A stretch of 64,000 nucleotides of DNA, from assembly GCF_001423495.1 (NCBI RefSeq), contig NZ_LMOG01000012.1:237884-301883 (forward strand). The letters run 5' to 3'. Source of the DNA: Xanthomonas sp. Leaf131 (GTDB taxonomy: Bacteria; Pseudomonadota; Gammaproteobacteria; Xanthomonadales; Xanthomonadaceae). This document shows, piece by piece, positions 35,797-45,871 of this stretch (the stretch's first letter is position 1; the number at the start of each line of letters is the position of its first letter). Both the position numbers and the translations under genes were made by a program. The notes under the pieces were generated by a model, which saw only the letters and a list, made by a program, of their open reading frames with translations, searched no databases and was not told where the DNA came from.

Positions 35797-36687
35797 TCAA
35801 CGGGCGGCCTGGTCCAAGTGTTCGATTTCCAGGTGCTCGATGATCGCGGCGGCCACATCCACGCCGCAGACGCCTTCCACGCCCTCCAGGCCGGGGGTCG
35901 AATTGACCTCCAGCACCAGCGGGCCGCGGTTGGAGCGGATCAGGTCTACCCCGGCCACCGCCAGGCCCAACGCGCGCGCCGAGCGCACCGCGACCTCCTG
36001 CTCCTGCGGCGTGGCTTCGGCCACGGCGGCGGTGCCGCCCAGGTGCAGGTTGGAGCGGAAGTCGCCTTCGGCGGCCTGGCGGCGCATGGAGGCAACCACC
36101 CGGTCGCCGACCACGAAGCAGCGCAGGTCGGCGCCCTCGGCCTCGCCGATGAATTCCTGCACGATGAAGTTGGCGTACAACCCGCGCAAGGCTTCGACGA
36201 CGCCGCGCGAGGCGCTGGCCTTCTCGGTCAGGATCACCCCGGCGCCCTGGGTGCCTTCGTTCAACTTCACCACGTGCGGCGGCGGGCCGAGCATGGACAG
36301 CAGGTCCTGGGTGTCGTCCGGGTTATCGCCGAACACGGTCACCGGCATGTCGATGCCCTGGGCGGCCAGCAGCTGATGCGCGCGCAGCTTGTCGCGCGAG
36401 CGCAGGATGGCGTCCGAGGGATTAGGCGTATAGCTACCCATGAATTCGAGCTGGCGCAGCACTGCGGTGGCATAGCGCGTGACCGAGGCGCCGATACGCG
36501 GAATCACTGCGTCGAATCCGGTGATCGGCTTGCCCTTGTAGTGCAGGCTGAAGCCATCGGCGGCAATGCGCATGTAGCAGCGCAGCGGGTCGAGGATGCG
36601 CACCGTGTGCCCACGCTTGCGCCCGGCCTCGATGAGCCGGCGGGTCGAATACAGCTTGCTGTTGCGGGAAAGGATGGCGATTTTCAT
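35797..36687 (-). CDS. rimK: RimK-family ATP-grasp glutamate ligase
   Basis: A 296-residue ATP-grasp enzyme. N-terminal [21 protein letters not shown], then [33 protein letters not shown], the lysine-containing [28 protein letters not shown], and [13 protein letters not shown] for metal binding. RimK adds glutamates to the C-terminus of ribosomal protein S6 in E. coli and makes poly-glutamate. The ATG at MKIAIL was chosen; longer in-frame forms add unrelated residues. Divergent from glgX over a 536-base gap. Confidence 0.92.
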   Translation of the reverse strand: MKIAILSRNSKLYSTRRLIEAGRKRGHTVRILDPLRCYMRIAADGFSLHYKGKPITGFDAVIPRIGASVTRYATAVLRQLEFMGSYTPNPSDAILRSRDKLRAHQLLAAQGIDMPVTVFGDNPDDTQDLLSMLGPPPHVVKLNEGTQGAGVILTEKASASRGVVEALRGLYANFIVQEFIGEAEGADLRCFVVGDRVVASMRRQAAEGDFRSNLHLGGTAAVAEATPQEQEVAVRSARALGLAVAGVDLIRSNRGPLVLEVNSTPGLEGVEGVCGVDVAAAIIEHLEIEHLDQAAR

Positions 36688-37223
36688 CGCGGAGGGTGCG
36701 CGGCGCGGCCTGGACATGGTCGAAGTCTGATGACGGAGTGACCCAAGTCCGTACGTTTGCCGGTCGATCGCACGTGCGGGCTGCAACCCTGCCCTGCACG
36801 CTTGGATCCGACTGGTGTGCGACGGCCCCGAGAATGAAAAGGCGACGGCTGCTTCGGCAAGGCTTTGAAACGACGTACGTGTTGCGCGGCGTCGGTGGCC
36901 TGGATGCTAGCAGGGCCGTAGCGCAGCGCTCAAGCAATGCGCACATACGTTGCGCTGGGTGCTGCACGCATGCGCCTTGTCTGTGCCTACATCTGCACCG
37001 AATGCGCCAGCCGGCACGACGCCGGTGCTACTCGACCCAGTCGGAGCCGGGTTGCGTGGGCACGTCAACCTCCAGCCGCATTGCACAGCGATCAGGCGAG
37101 CGCAGCGCCTGCTGCATGCTGCCCTCACGCCGCGCCCCTGTCGCCGTGACGCGTTTTGCACAGCTGAAACCGCAATGCTTGAGTCCCCTCAATGCCGGCA
37201 TGCCGGCGCACCCGAGACTCTCA
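36688..37223. other. 536-base divergent gap between rimK and glgX
   Basis: Contains no protein-like reading frame although several frames stay open because of GC content. No promoter or repeat could be identified with confidence. Confidence 0.5.
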
Positions 37224-39356
37224 ATGCGACGTCCAGCAAGCGCGGCCTATGCCAATCCTTCCCGCATCCGCCAGGGGCGCCCGTTCCCGCGCGGCACTCT
37301 CTTCGATGGAAAAGGCACCAATTTCGCGCTGTTTTCCGCGCATGCCACGCGCGTGGAGCTGTGCCTGTTCGACGAACACGGCACCGAGACGCGGGTCGAT
37401 CTGCCCGAGTACACCAACGAGATCTGGCACGGCTATCTGCCCGACGCCAAGCCCGGCCAGCGCTACGGCTATCGCGTGCACGGCCCGTATGAACCCACTG
37501 AAGGACATCGCTTCAACCACAACAAGTTGTTGATGGATCCGTATGCGCGTGAGCTGGATGGCGATCTGATCTGGGCCGACGAGCTCTACGGCTACACCGT
37601 GGGCCACCCGGATGGCGACCTGAGCTTCGACGAGCGCGACAGCGCGCCCTTCATGCCCAAGTGCGTGGTGGTCGAAGACACTTACGATTGGGAAGACGAC
37701 GCACGCCTGCTCAAGCCGTGGAACGAATCGGTGATCTACGAAACCCACGTGCGTGGTTACACCATGCGCAATCCGCAGGTGCCGGAGGCGGTGCGCGGTA
37801 CGTTTGCCGGCCTCGCGCAGCCGCAGGTCCTGCAATACATCAAGGACCTGGGCGTCACGGCGGTCGAGTTGTTGCCGGTGCATGCGTATCTGGACGACCA
37901 GCATCTGCTGGACAAGGACCTACGCAACTACTGGGGCTACAACACCATCGGCTTTTTCGCACTGAAGTCGCGCTATCTGGCCAGCGGGCATCGCGACGAG
38001 TTCCGCGACATGGTCAAGGCGATGCACAAGCAGGGTCTGGAAGTCATTCTGGACGTGGTCTACAACCACACTGCCGAAGGCAGCGAGTTGGGCCCAACGC
38101 TGTCGTTCAAGGGCATCGACAATGCCAGCTACTACCGTCTTGCCGAAGACAAGCGCTACTACATCAACGACACCGGCACCGGTAACACGCTGAACCTGAG
38201 CAATTCGCGGGTGATCCAGATGGTCAACGACTCGCTGCGCTATTGGGCCGGCGAGATGCATGTGGACGGATTCCGCTTCGACCTGGCCACCATCCTGGGG
38301 CGCGAGCCGAGCGGCTTCGATCAGCGTGGCGGCTTCCTGGATGCCTGCAACCAGGACCCGCTGCTGACGGAGGTCAAGCTGATCGCAGAGCCGTGGGATT
38401 GCGGCCCCGGTGGCTATCAGGTCGGTCACTTTCCGCCGGGTTGGTCGGAATGGAACGACAAGTTCCGCGACAATGCGCGCGAATTCTGGAAGGGCGAAGA
38501 CGGCAAGCTGGCCGAATTCGGCACCCGCTTCACCGGCTCGGCGGATCTGTTCGATCGACGTGGTCGCCGCCCGTGGGCGTCGGTCAACTTCATCACCGCG
38601 CACGACGGGTTCACCCTGCGCGATCTGGTGAGCTACAACGAGAAGCACAACATCGCCAATGGCGAGGACAACCGCGACGGCTCGTCCAACGATGGCTCGT
38701 GCAACTACGGCGAAGAAGGCGAGACCGACAACGCCGAGATCCTGCAGATTCGCGAGCGGCAGATGAAAAACCTACTCGCCACCTTGCTGCTCTCGCAAGG
38801 CACGCCGATGCTGCTGAGCGGTGATGAGCGCGCACAGTCGCAAGGCGGCAACAACAACACCTATTGCCAGGACAACGAAATCACCTGGCTGGATTGGGAA
38901 AACGACCCGACCGATGGCCGTTTGACCGCGTTCGTCAAAGCGCTCACCGGGCTGCGCAAGCGCTACCCCATCCTGTCGCGCGGCCGCTTTCTCAACGGCC
39001 AGTACAACGAAGAGGCCGGCCTGCGCGATCTGACCTGGCTCAATCCCGGCGGCACCGAGATGGACGACGCGCATTGGACCGATGCCGGTGCACGCTCGGT
39101 GGGTTTGCTGCTGGAAGGCAAGGCGCAAACCTCGGGCGTCAAGGAACTGGCCAACGACGACACCTTGCTGATCGTCATTAATGCCTACCACGAAGGGGTG
39201 ACCTTCACCCTGCCCTCGTCCGACGAGCCGGTGCACTGGAAGCTGGTGCTCTCCACCGACGAAGCGTTGGAGGTAGACATGATGCCGGCCGGCGCCAGCG
39301 AATTCCTGGCACCGCCGCGCAGCGTGTCGGTGTTCGAGTGCAAGAGCGACCAGTAA
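37224..39356 (+). CDS. glgX: Glycogen debranching enzyme GlgX
   Basis: A 710-residue GH13 isoamylase-type enzyme acting on alpha-1,6 branches of glycogen limit dextrin. The CBM48 domain comes first (FPRGTLFDGKGTNFALFSAH). The GH13 barrel carries the nucleophile in VDGFRFDLATILGR, the acid/base in IAEPWDCGPGGYQVG and the transition-state Asp in FITAHDGFTLRDLVSYNEKH; NGEDNRDGSSND is typical of GlgX. The in-frame ATG at MRRPASAAYANPSRI is used; an ATG eight codons upstream is also possible. No other glycogen gene is adjacent. Confidence 0.95.
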   Translation: MRRPASAAYANPSRIRQGRPFPRGTLFDGKGTNFALFSAHATRVELCLFDEHGTETRVDLPEYTNEIWHGYLPDAKPGQRYGYRVHGPYEPTEGHRFNHNKLLMDPYARELDGDLIWADELYGYTVGHPDGDLSFDERDSAPFMPKCVVVEDTYDWEDDARLLKPWNESVIYETHVRGYTMRNPQVPEAVRGTFAGLAQPQVLQYIKDLGVTAVELLPVHAYLDDQHLLDKDLRNYWGYNTIGFFALKSRYLASGHRDEFRDMVKAMHKQGLEVILDVVYNHTAEGSELGPTLSFKGIDNASYYRLAEDKRYYINDTGTGNTLNLSNSRVIQMVNDSLRYWAGEMHVDGFRFDLATILGREPSGFDQRGGFLDACNQDPLLTEVKLIAEPWDCGPGGYQVGHFPPGWSEWNDKFRDNAREFWKGEDGKLAEFGTRFTGSADLFDRRGRRPWASVNFITAHDGFTLRDLVSYNEKHNIANGEDNRDGSSNDGSCNYGEEGETDNAEILQIRERQMKNLLATLLLSQGTPMLLSGDERAQSQGGNNNTYCQDNEITWLDWENDPTDGRLTAFVKALTGLRKRYPILSRGRFLNGQYNEEAGLRDLTWLNPGGTEMDDAHWTDAGARSVGLLLEGKAQTSGVKELANDDTLLIVINAYHEGVTFTLPSSDEPVHWKLVLSTDEALEVDMMPAGASEFLAPPRSVSVFECKSDQ

Positions 39357-39376
39357 CGTTTGAGCGGTGACGCAAG

Positions 39377-39417
39377 CTCGCTGTCTGCTCAGTCTTTAGC
39401 AGGCAGCGAGTTTTTTT
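39377..39417 (+). terminator. Terminator of glgX
   Basis: CTCGCTG-T-CTGCT and AGCAG-G-CAGCGAG form a 12-bp stem with one internal T-G pair, followed by seven T. The remaining 250 bases before the H-NS-like gene show nothing I can name. Confidence 0.9.
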
Positions 39418-39665
39418 ATGGGCTGTAAGAAAAGAAGCCGCTATGTCGCGACGCCAAGATCAATGCAGCTGGCTGATCTTTGGTTTTGCTGATCTCGCCA
39501 CCAATGTTTGATCAAGGCACCGGGAATAGCGGCGATCAATTATTCCTGGCCGCATATAGCCACTACAGCTGACATTGGCACGGCAAGCTTTCACCGATCG
39601 TCACAACAATTAAAACCGTGATCGATAAAGCGCAGCCTTAAACAGCCTTCAACTTGGACCGATCA

Positions 39666-40064
39666 TCAACCTGGATAGAGCGGAAACCGCTTATCCGGAT
39701 GATTGGCTTTCCATTCCTTGTAGGAGCTGGTGCCTTCCCAAGCCTTGAATGCGCGTGGGGTGCGACCACGCCCTGACCAGGTCTCGCCGGAATGCGGAAT
39801 CCAGTACTTGGCCACGACTTCGCCGGTGGACGATAGCGGGCCCTTTGACTTGCCGGTCATGGCGAGGGACGCAATCTGGCTTTTCTGTTTTGCGTTGAAG
39901 CGGCCACCAAACTGGGTCAGCACCTCGACGACCTGGTCGAAGGCTTCCAGGGTCTGGGCATACTTCAGCTGGGCTTCTTCCTGCTCGAGCTTGCGCAGCT
40001 CTTCCAGCAATTGGGCTTTGGCGGCGGCGGAGGGTGAAGCGGGCGGAACCTGGCGCATTGGCAA
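39666..40064 (-). CDS. H-NS family nucleoid-associated protein
   Basis: A 132-residue protein. The N-terminal half is a coiled coil (AKAQLLEELRKLEQEEAQLK) for oligomerisation; the C-terminal half is the H-NS DNA-binding domain with the hook TWSGRGRTPRAFKAWE, matching the consensus W-x-G-x-G-R-x-P. A silencer of AT-rich or acquired DNA, potentially acting on the AT-rich toxin island nearby. The Xrv-type H-NS proteins of Xanthomonas influence virulence genes. Confidence 0.9.
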   Translation of the reverse strand: MPMRQVPPASPSAAAKAQLLEELRKLEQEEAQLKYAQTLEAFDQVVEVLTQFGGRFNAKQKSQIASLAMTGKSKGPLSSTGEVVAKYWIPHSGETWSGRGRTPRAFKAWEGTSSYKEWKANHPDKRFPLYPG

Positions 40065-40146
40065 AACTGAGGTTGGACGGATCAGCGAGTATTGCCGTTG
40101 CGCCGGCTAGCGTAAAGCGCTGTGGCCTGCCTGAGTCTGTCCACGG

Positions 40147-40542
40147 TCAGCGAGGGCGCAGCAATGCGTGCTCCCGGGCCATGCTCAGCACCGGCCCGAT
40201 CCGCCCGGCACGGATCAACTCGCTGCAGTGCTTGCCCACGAACTCGACCCTGGGCGCGGCAAACCACTGCATCACCCGCTCCAGCTCACCGGCATTGATC
40301 GACCAGGCGTGGCACACCGTCTCGCCCAGCTCCTCTACCCCTATCAGCCCCAGCTCACGGAGTTGCTCGGGGTCGAGCGCGAACATTTCCAGCACCCTGC
40401 CCGCATCGTCCGGCGTGCCGTAGCCACTATTCATCTGCTCGCCCATACCGGCGCTGTAGGCAACCGATGCGGCGCGTGCGGACTCGGCGCGGCGCATGCC
40501 TTTGAGAAGTGCGCCGATGAGTTGGGGATGGGTGGTGGTCAT
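40147..40542 (-). CDS. Uncharacterised protein
   Basis: A 131-residue soluble protein, start MTTTHPQLIGALLKGMRRAE. It is rich in Leu, Glu and Ala, probably helical, with segments GVEELGETVCHAWSINAGEL and RVMQWFAAPRVEFVGK. No family recognised, no signal peptide. The ATG at 40542 is preferred over a longer start that adds a low-quality N-terminus. A lone gene between the H-NS-like gene and the PLC gene. Confidence 0.6.
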   Translation of the reverse strand: MTTTHPQLIGALLKGMRRAESARAASVAYSAGMGEQMNSGYGTPDDAGRVLEMFALDPEQLRELGLIGVEELGETVCHAWSINAGELERVMQWFAAPRVEFVGKHCSELIRAGRIGPVLSMAREHALLRPR

Positions 40543-40798
40543 AGTGCTCGCTCGATGATGTTTGCGACTATGACCAGCATCGTGACGGCGCTCAATCAGG
40601 AGGTTCCTGACCACGGGCAAGGAAAAGGCGAAGCGTGCGGCCGGGTTTTTTCATGAATTGCTCTTTGCAATCGATGTCATTGCCCGCACCTGCTTTAGCA
40701 GACCTCTGTTGGCAATCGATTACCGAGCGCCGGCGCCCGACATCCAGACCGATTCCTGCGTAGAGTCGGCCGTCTCTGCGTGAAGATGGAGACTCTCT

Positions 40799-41986
40799 AT
40801 GTCAAGCCCGGCCAGTGTCACAATCGACAATCGCACCAGTTATTCGATCATCACCAAGGTCACCCGCGATTATTGGGTGGAAGGTGATGGCGGCTCCATT
40901 GATGGGAAAACTATCGAGCCATACTCGAAACAAGCGTATGCGGTAACGGCCAAGACCGCCCACCATGGCGAGTTGGACATCGACCTGGTCGACAGCGCGA
41001 CCGCTACTGTCATCGCGACGCTCAACATCAACAGCATCAAGGATCCGCAGGAGGGTAGCGGCCTGGCCGGCACCTCGAAAATAACCGATCTGCAGATTGC
41101 CGCGGTTGGCCACCGTAGCTCGCCGGGCGACAAGGACCTGAGAAGAATCGACGTCACGCTGGTGGATGTGAGCATTGGCCGACTGCGTTACAACGAGGTC
41201 TCCATGAAAGCCTCGCACAATAGCTATCAGCGCGACGAAACCTTGCGCGAGCAGATCACCTGGAATCCGAAAAATCACTACGATTGCGGTTGTGGCGCGC
41301 TGGAACTGGATATTGCCCAATCCGATGACGGCCTCGATTGGTCGGTGGGCCATAAGGGCGCTTACGACAAGCACTACCGACAGCTCTCCGGCTTCTTGAG
41401 CGATCTGGCGGTGTGGTCGAAAGAAAACGATGGCCATGACGTCATCACCTTGCATCTGGACCTCAAACACACCGCCACCAAGGACTTCCCGGATCGGCTG
41501 GATGCGTACATCAAGGACAGGCTGCCACGCATCTATACGCCGGGCGACCTGATGGGGTCGCAGGAAACGCTGGCGCTTGGCGCGGAAAAGAATGGCTGGC
41601 CGTTGATTGAAGCGTTGAAGAACACGTTTTTGATCTGCGTCACCGGCAACAAGCAGGACAAGCAGACCTATGCAGAGACGTTGCCGAAATCCCGACTATG
41701 TTTCGCAGACAAAGACACCGATGCCGACGAAGATCCGTCGGATCCCAACCGGGTGTTCTTCAACTTCCACATCTTTCATTCGGACCGCGACAAATGGATG
41801 GCGACATTCAAGGCCTGCGTCAGCAAGCCTCAGGTCATCATCCGTGCGTATCAAGCCGACAGCGAAAACAACTGGAACGATTGTCTGGACAGCGGCTGTT
41901 GCCTGATTGCAACAGACAAGATCAGTGATCACGCCTGGGCACTGGTGGGTACGCAGCGCTTCGCCAAGCGGGTGCCGTTGCTGTAA
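40799..41986 (+). CDS. Calcium-dependent PI-PLC-like protein without a signal peptide
   Basis: A 395-residue protein. Residues 1-125 are a beta-rich domain (SVTIDNRTSYSIITKVTRDY). A phosphodiesterase barrel follows, with MKASHNSYQRDETLREQ (catalytic His, metal Asn/Glu), GALELDIAQSDDGLDWSVGH and VITLHLDLKHTATKDFPDRL, which fits the calcium-dependent phosphoinositide phospholipase C family. There is no N-terminal export signal, unusual for a family that is mostly secreted or anchored. Near the C-terminus four Cys occur (KACVSKP, NDCLDSGCCLIAT). No HrpX-type PIP box was seen upstream. Confidence 0.75.
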   Translation: MSSPASVTIDNRTSYSIITKVTRDYWVEGDGGSIDGKTIEPYSKQAYAVTAKTAHHGELDIDLVDSATATVIATLNINSIKDPQEGSGLAGTSKITDLQIAAVGHRSSPGDKDLRRIDVTLVDVSIGRLRYNEVSMKASHNSYQRDETLREQITWNPKNHYDCGCGALELDIAQSDDGLDWSVGHKGAYDKHYRQLSGFLSDLAVWSKENDGHDVITLHLDLKHTATKDFPDRLDAYIKDRLPRIYTPGDLMGSQETLALGAEKNGWPLIEALKNTFLICVTGNKQDKQTYAETLPKSRLCFADKDTDADEDPSDPNRVFFNFHIFHSDRDKWMATFKACVSKPQVIIRAYQADSENNWNDCLDSGCCLIATDKISDHAWALVGTQRFAKRVPLL

Positions 41987-42325
41987 CGGCGAAAGCCTTG
42001 CAGCGGTGAGACAACCAGGCAGATCCGCGCATGCAGGAGGCAGCCGTACGGATTGCCAGCTGCTGTCAGCCTGAGCGCCCACCAGGCTGACACACTGCGC
42101 GGGAACGTCGACGTGATCGAAGGCTGCAGGCGATCAGTCGCCGTCCATGCACGCAAGTTCGATCCCTGTGAGAAATCCCCTTACGTCGCTGCTCGTTGGT
42201 TCCCGACAGCGATGCGCGGGGTTTTCTGTCAGAATCGCACGCCTGCAGACAGATCGGAACATCGACGTCGGCACACAGCAATGGACGCCAAAAGCGCTAA
42301 TTCACAGGGTCAAGGAGGATCACGA

Positions 42326-42601
42326 TTGGGGATGTCATCGATTCGGCACGTGGGCGACTATCTGCTCACCGCACATGTCACGCCCAGCGAAGGACGGTTT
42401 TCAGCCGAACTGCTGCTCTCCAGATCAGGCGGCATCACCCTGCAGCGGTACTGTTTGCCGGGCGATGCGTTCACCGATCGCTCCGCCGCGCATGATCACG
42501 CCAAACAGTGGATGGCGGTGTGCGAGGTCTCCAGCGACGGACGCGTGTGCTTCGATGCGCATTGCTTCGATCAGAGCCAACGCGCAGTAGCCGCCGCTTA
42601 A
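42326..42601 (+). CDS. Small uncharacterised protein
   Basis: A protein of about 91 residues reading SSIRHVGDYLLTAHVTPSEG after the start, then beta-strand-like segments and VCFDAHCFDQSQRAVAAA. A TTG lies seven bases after AAGGAGG; an ATG two codons further in, and another ATG 45 bases upstream (MDAKSANSQGQG), are alternatives. No family recognised. Its stop overlaps the stop of the next gene on the opposite strand by four bases. Confidence 0.55.
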   Translation: MGMSSIRHVGDYLLTAHVTPSEGRFSAELLLSRSGGITLQRYCLPGDAFTDRSAAHDHAKQWMAVCEVSSDGRVCFDAHCFDQSQRAVAAA

Positions 42602-42882
42602 ACCGGCGGCAAGCAACGGGCAAGCCGCTCGTTCCAGAAGGCGAGTTGCTCCAACGTGTAAGACTCGATGGGTTTTTCCACCGTTGACGAGGCCTTGCGT
42701 TGCGCCACCGTGGCGATGAGCGAGGCTGCCAGGCGATCCCAGCAAAGTCTGAGCAAGGCCGGCTCGGGGTGCGAAGCAAGCATTGCTTCCAACATCGCGC
42801 CCTGCGCGACTCTTGATGCCTGCAATTCGCTCAGCGCGTCGGTCACTGCCGTCATCCATTGCTCGGTCAACTGCTCCGCCAT
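42598..42882 (-). CDS. Small uncharacterised helical protein
   Basis: A 94-residue protein, MAEQLTEQWMTAVTDALSEL onward, with ALLRLCWDRLAASLIATVAQ and SYTLEQLAFWNERLARCLPP. Predicted helical and soluble. It is convergent with the preceding gene, with overlapping stops. Function unknown. Confidence 0.55.
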   Translation of the reverse strand: MAEQLTEQWMTAVTDALSELQASRVAQGAMLEAMLASHPEPALLRLCWDRLAASLIATVAQRKASSTVEKPIESYTLEQLAFWNERLARCLPPV

Positions 42883-43328
42883 TTCCGCAGGTCATCCTTT
42901 CTCAGATGCACAGGCTATCCGCAATGCACGGGTTTGTACGGCCTGCGCGCACTATTCGCCAAAGCATTACTGAACCGTATGGCAGACGCATCGAGCACAA
43001 CAGAAAGGGCCTCTGCATCGATCACCGACAAGTGCCAACAGTGTGCTGACCGGATCGCTTTCGCTCGAGTCCGGAAGCATGCCTGACCTGACGAAAAATC
43101 AGCCCCGAACATGCCGGCCACCACCGACACCCCATCTGAAAAATCAACTGCGCGTGCGAACAGCGCCGTCAAGGTTTCGTGAAATCTGCCGCTATGCATT
43201 GAGTCAGCCAGGCAGGCGCTACTGCTCCAGGCCAGCTTGTCGACTGCCGCAGCGATGCCTCAGCTTGCTTCAGCGGCCGGCTACGCGTTGGCTCTTCTCA
43301 CCCCACAGATTCTTTTCCAGGCCCCACC
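42883..43328 (+). other. 446-base gap upstream of the chemotaxis receptor
   Basis: Holds the sigma-28-like promoter described separately at 43169-43195; otherwise nothing recognisable. Confidence 0.5.
43169..43195 (+). promoter_or_regulatory. Sigma-28 (FliA)-like promoter of the chemotaxis receptor
   Basis: TCAAGGTT - 11 bases - GCCGCTAT resembles the flagellar consensus TAAAGTTT-N11-GCCGATAA at 6/8 and 6/8 positions with the exact spacing. It lies about 135 bases before the receptor start. Confidence 0.6.
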
Positions 43329-45578
43329 ATGCTATCGACGATCAAGAGCAAATTCATGTTGGCATTGTTGGGAACGTTGATTCCCAGCATCCTGCTCTGT
43401 CTATTCCTGCTAAACAGCCTGCACACCTCCAAGAACAATGTCGGCACGCTTTACAATCGAGACTTCACCGGCTCTGCGCTTGCCAGCAGCATCGACGGCC
43501 AGCTGACCCGAGTCGACATCAACATCCTGCGCATGATCGCCATCGGCACCCCCGAGCTGATCGCACAGTGGAAGCAGGAAAACGAAAAGCGCTTCACGCA
43601 AGCGGCAGCCAGCATCGCGGAACTCAAACAGTTGCTGAGTCAGGAGACTGAGCACACCGCACAACTGCAAAAGATCACGGCGAGCTATGCGCTGATGCAA
43701 GCAGGCATGCAGCGCCAGATCGAATTAATCGAAGCGGGCGATATCGCAGGCGGCGCAGAGGTCAATCGCACCCAGGTCAAGGACAACGCGAACGCAACGT
43801 TTGCGGGGCTTGCAATATTGCGCGATGAGCTGGGCAGTTCTGCCAAGTTGCGCTATCAGCAGCAACAAGCCACCAACACGCGGGCGATCACCCTGTCTGC
43901 GATCGCATTGGGGTTGATCGCGCTGGCAGGGGTCAGCATCGCGTTGCTACTGGGCAATGCGATCTCTCGCTCGATCAAGCGGGCAGTGGCCGCTGTCGAA
44001 CAGCTGTCGTGCGGCGTGCTCGATGTGGACGTCAAGGTCACCGGCAAGGACGAAACCGTGCAGCTCGCCAACGCGGTTTATCGCATTCGCGATCGCCTGC
44101 AAGCGGTCATTGCGGCGCAGCTGGAAATGGCACGCCGTCATGATGCCGGCGAGATCAGTTTTCGCATGGACGAAAACGCATTTCCTGGAGAGTACGGTCA
44201 CATGGTGCGCGACGCCAACGCGCTGGCCAATTCGCATATCACCACCACGGTGCGCCTGACCCAGATCATCGGGCGTTATGCGATCGGCGATCTCAGCGAA
44301 AGCATGGACCGCCTGCCCGGCGAGAAGGCCGTGTTGACGCAGACGATGGACGAGGTCAAAGCCAACCTGTCTGCCATGAACCTTGAAATCAAGCAGCTCG
44401 CGCAGGCGGCCGCCAATGGCGATTTCAGCGCACGCGGCGATGCCGATCGTTTTCAATACGACTTCCACGTGATGGTCGACAGCTTGAACCAGCTGATGGC
44501 CACCGCCGACGGCAATCTGCAATCGCTATCTGCCTTGCTGCAATCCATCGCAGCAGGCGACCTCACCGCACGCATGAGCGGCGAGTTCAAGGGCGTCTTC
44601 GCCCAGATGCGCGATGACGCCAATACCACCGCCGCGCAACTTGCGGAAATCGTTGGGCGCATCCAGCACTCGGCAGTCTCGATCAACTCGGCTGCCAGCG
44701 AAATTGCCGCCGGCAATCAGGACCTGTCGCAGCGTACCGAGCAGCAGGCGGCCAACCTGGAAGAAACCGCCGCTTCGATGGAAGAGCTCACCTCCACCGT
44801 GCGCCAGAATGCCGAGCATGCCCGTCAGGCCAACCAGCTGGCGATCGGTGCGGCAGGCGTCGCGTCGCAGGGCGGCGAGATCGTGAGTAAGGTCGTGGGC
44901 ACCATGGCTGGCATCGAGGCCTCGTCCAAGAAGATTGCCGACATCATCTCGGTCATCGACGGCATCTCGTTCCAGACCAATATCCTCGCGTTGAATGCAG
45001 CGGTGGAAGCCGCACGTGCCGGCGAACAGGGCCGTGGCTTCGCCGTGGTCGCTTCCGAGGTGCGCACCCTTGCCCAGCGCTCCACTGCGGCAGCGAAAGA
45101 GATCAAGGGCTTGATCGACGACTCGGTGCAGCGCGTTGCCGAAGGCTCCACGCTGGTACACACGGCTGGCACCACCATGGCCGAGCTTGTGGCGAGCGTG
45201 CAACGCGTCACCGACATCATGGGCGAGATCTCTGCGGCCTCACAGGAGCAGTCGGTCGGCATCGAGCAGGTCAACCTCACCGTCACTCAAATGGACGAGA
45301 CCACCCAGCAAAACGCCGCACTGGTGGAAGAAGCCACCGCCGCAGCGCGCTCGATGGAAGAACAGGCAGGCCAACTCACTGAGGCGGTTGCCGTGTTCAA
45401 GATCGCGCAGACCACAGCCTCCCGTGCAGCGCGTTCTTCAGCTGCATCGCCACCTGCCCTCAGCGTGGTGAGTCGTCGAGCATCCGCACCTGCCGGGCAC
45501 GTGACCCGGCATGCGCCGGCGCCGAAAAAACTGGCTGCCGCCACGTCCAGCGACGGCAGCAACTGGCAGGAATTCTAG
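43329..45578 (+). CDS. Methyl-accepting chemotaxis protein
   Basis: A 749-residue receptor. Transmembrane segments at about residues 8-28 and 185-210 bound a four-helix periplasmic domain rich in Gln and Ala (MCP-type 4HB). Then come repeated HAMP-like units ([20 protein letters not shown]) and the signalling hairpin tip [20 protein letters not shown] followed by [20 protein letters not shown]. It ends NWQEF, the pentapeptide that tethers CheR and CheB. The ligand is unknown. Confidence 0.95.
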   Translation: MLSTIKSKFMLALLGTLIPSILLCLFLLNSLHTSKNNVGTLYNRDFTGSALASSIDGQLTRVDINILRMIAIGTPELIAQWKQENEKRFTQAAASIAELKQLLSQETEHTAQLQKITASYALMQAGMQRQIELIEAGDIAGGAEVNRTQVKDNANATFAGLAILRDELGSSAKLRYQQQQATNTRAITLSAIALGLIALAGVSIALLLGNAISRSIKRAVAAVEQLSCGVLDVDVKVTGKDETVQLANAVYRIRDRLQAVIAAQLEMARRHDAGEISFRMDENAFPGEYGHMVRDANALANSHITTTVRLTQIIGRYAIGDLSESMDRLPGEKAVLTQTMDEVKANLSAMNLEIKQLAQAAANGDFSARGDADRFQYDFHVMVDSLNQLMATADGNLQSLSALLQSIAAGDLTARMSGEFKGVFAQMRDDANTTAAQLAEIVGRIQHSAVSINSAASEIAAGNQDLSQRTEQQAANLEETAASMEELTSTVRQNAEHARQANQLAIGAAGVASQGGEIVSKVVGTMAGIEASSKKIADIISVIDGISFQTNILALNAAVEAARAGEQGRGFAVVASEVRTLAQRSTAAAKEIKGLIDDSVQRVAEGSTLVHTAGTTMAELVASVQRVTDIMGEISAASQEQSVGIEQVNLTVTQMDETTQQNAALVEEATAAARSMEEQAGQLTEAVAVFKIAQTTASRAARSSAASPPALSVVSRRASAPAGHVTRHAPAPKKLAAATSSDGSNWQEF

Positions 45579-45595
45579 GCCTCAACTGCATCGAA

Positions 45596-45620
45596 AGACC
45601 CGGCACTGCCGGGTCTCTTT
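45596..45620 (+). terminator. Terminator of the chemotaxis receptor
   Basis: AGACCCGGCA-C-TGCCGGGTCT followed by CTTTT; a 9 to 10-bp stem 18 bases after the stop codon. Confidence 0.85.
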
Positions 45621-45871
45621 TGCGTCGTCAACGCAAGTACAGCGCATGCGTGGAGGTGATCGATGCACCTGCTCATGTTTATCGGATCTGCTCCACGATG
45701 GTACGCGACGTAGTTATTTGCCTCACGGGCCGATGCGCCACAAAGGATCATTTTTCTTCGGAACTATCGTTGGAATCAGGCTCAAAAGGCAACTTTTGTA
45801 TCCGTAAGTCTGCCTTGCTTGAAATTCCTGACGCGCGCAGGCGAATCGCACGATGACCAGTGCTGCGTTGT

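Noticed and set aside
36696..37223. N-terminal extension of glgX across the rimK-glgX gap
   Set aside because: Residues before MRRPASAAYANPS are Cys/Arg-rich low-quality sequence without resemblance to GlgX.
40560..40798. HrpX-type PIP box upstream of the PI-PLC-like gene
   Set aside because: No pair of TTCG-type boxes with about 15 bases spacing was present; the same holds for the 80 bases available upstream of cbsA.
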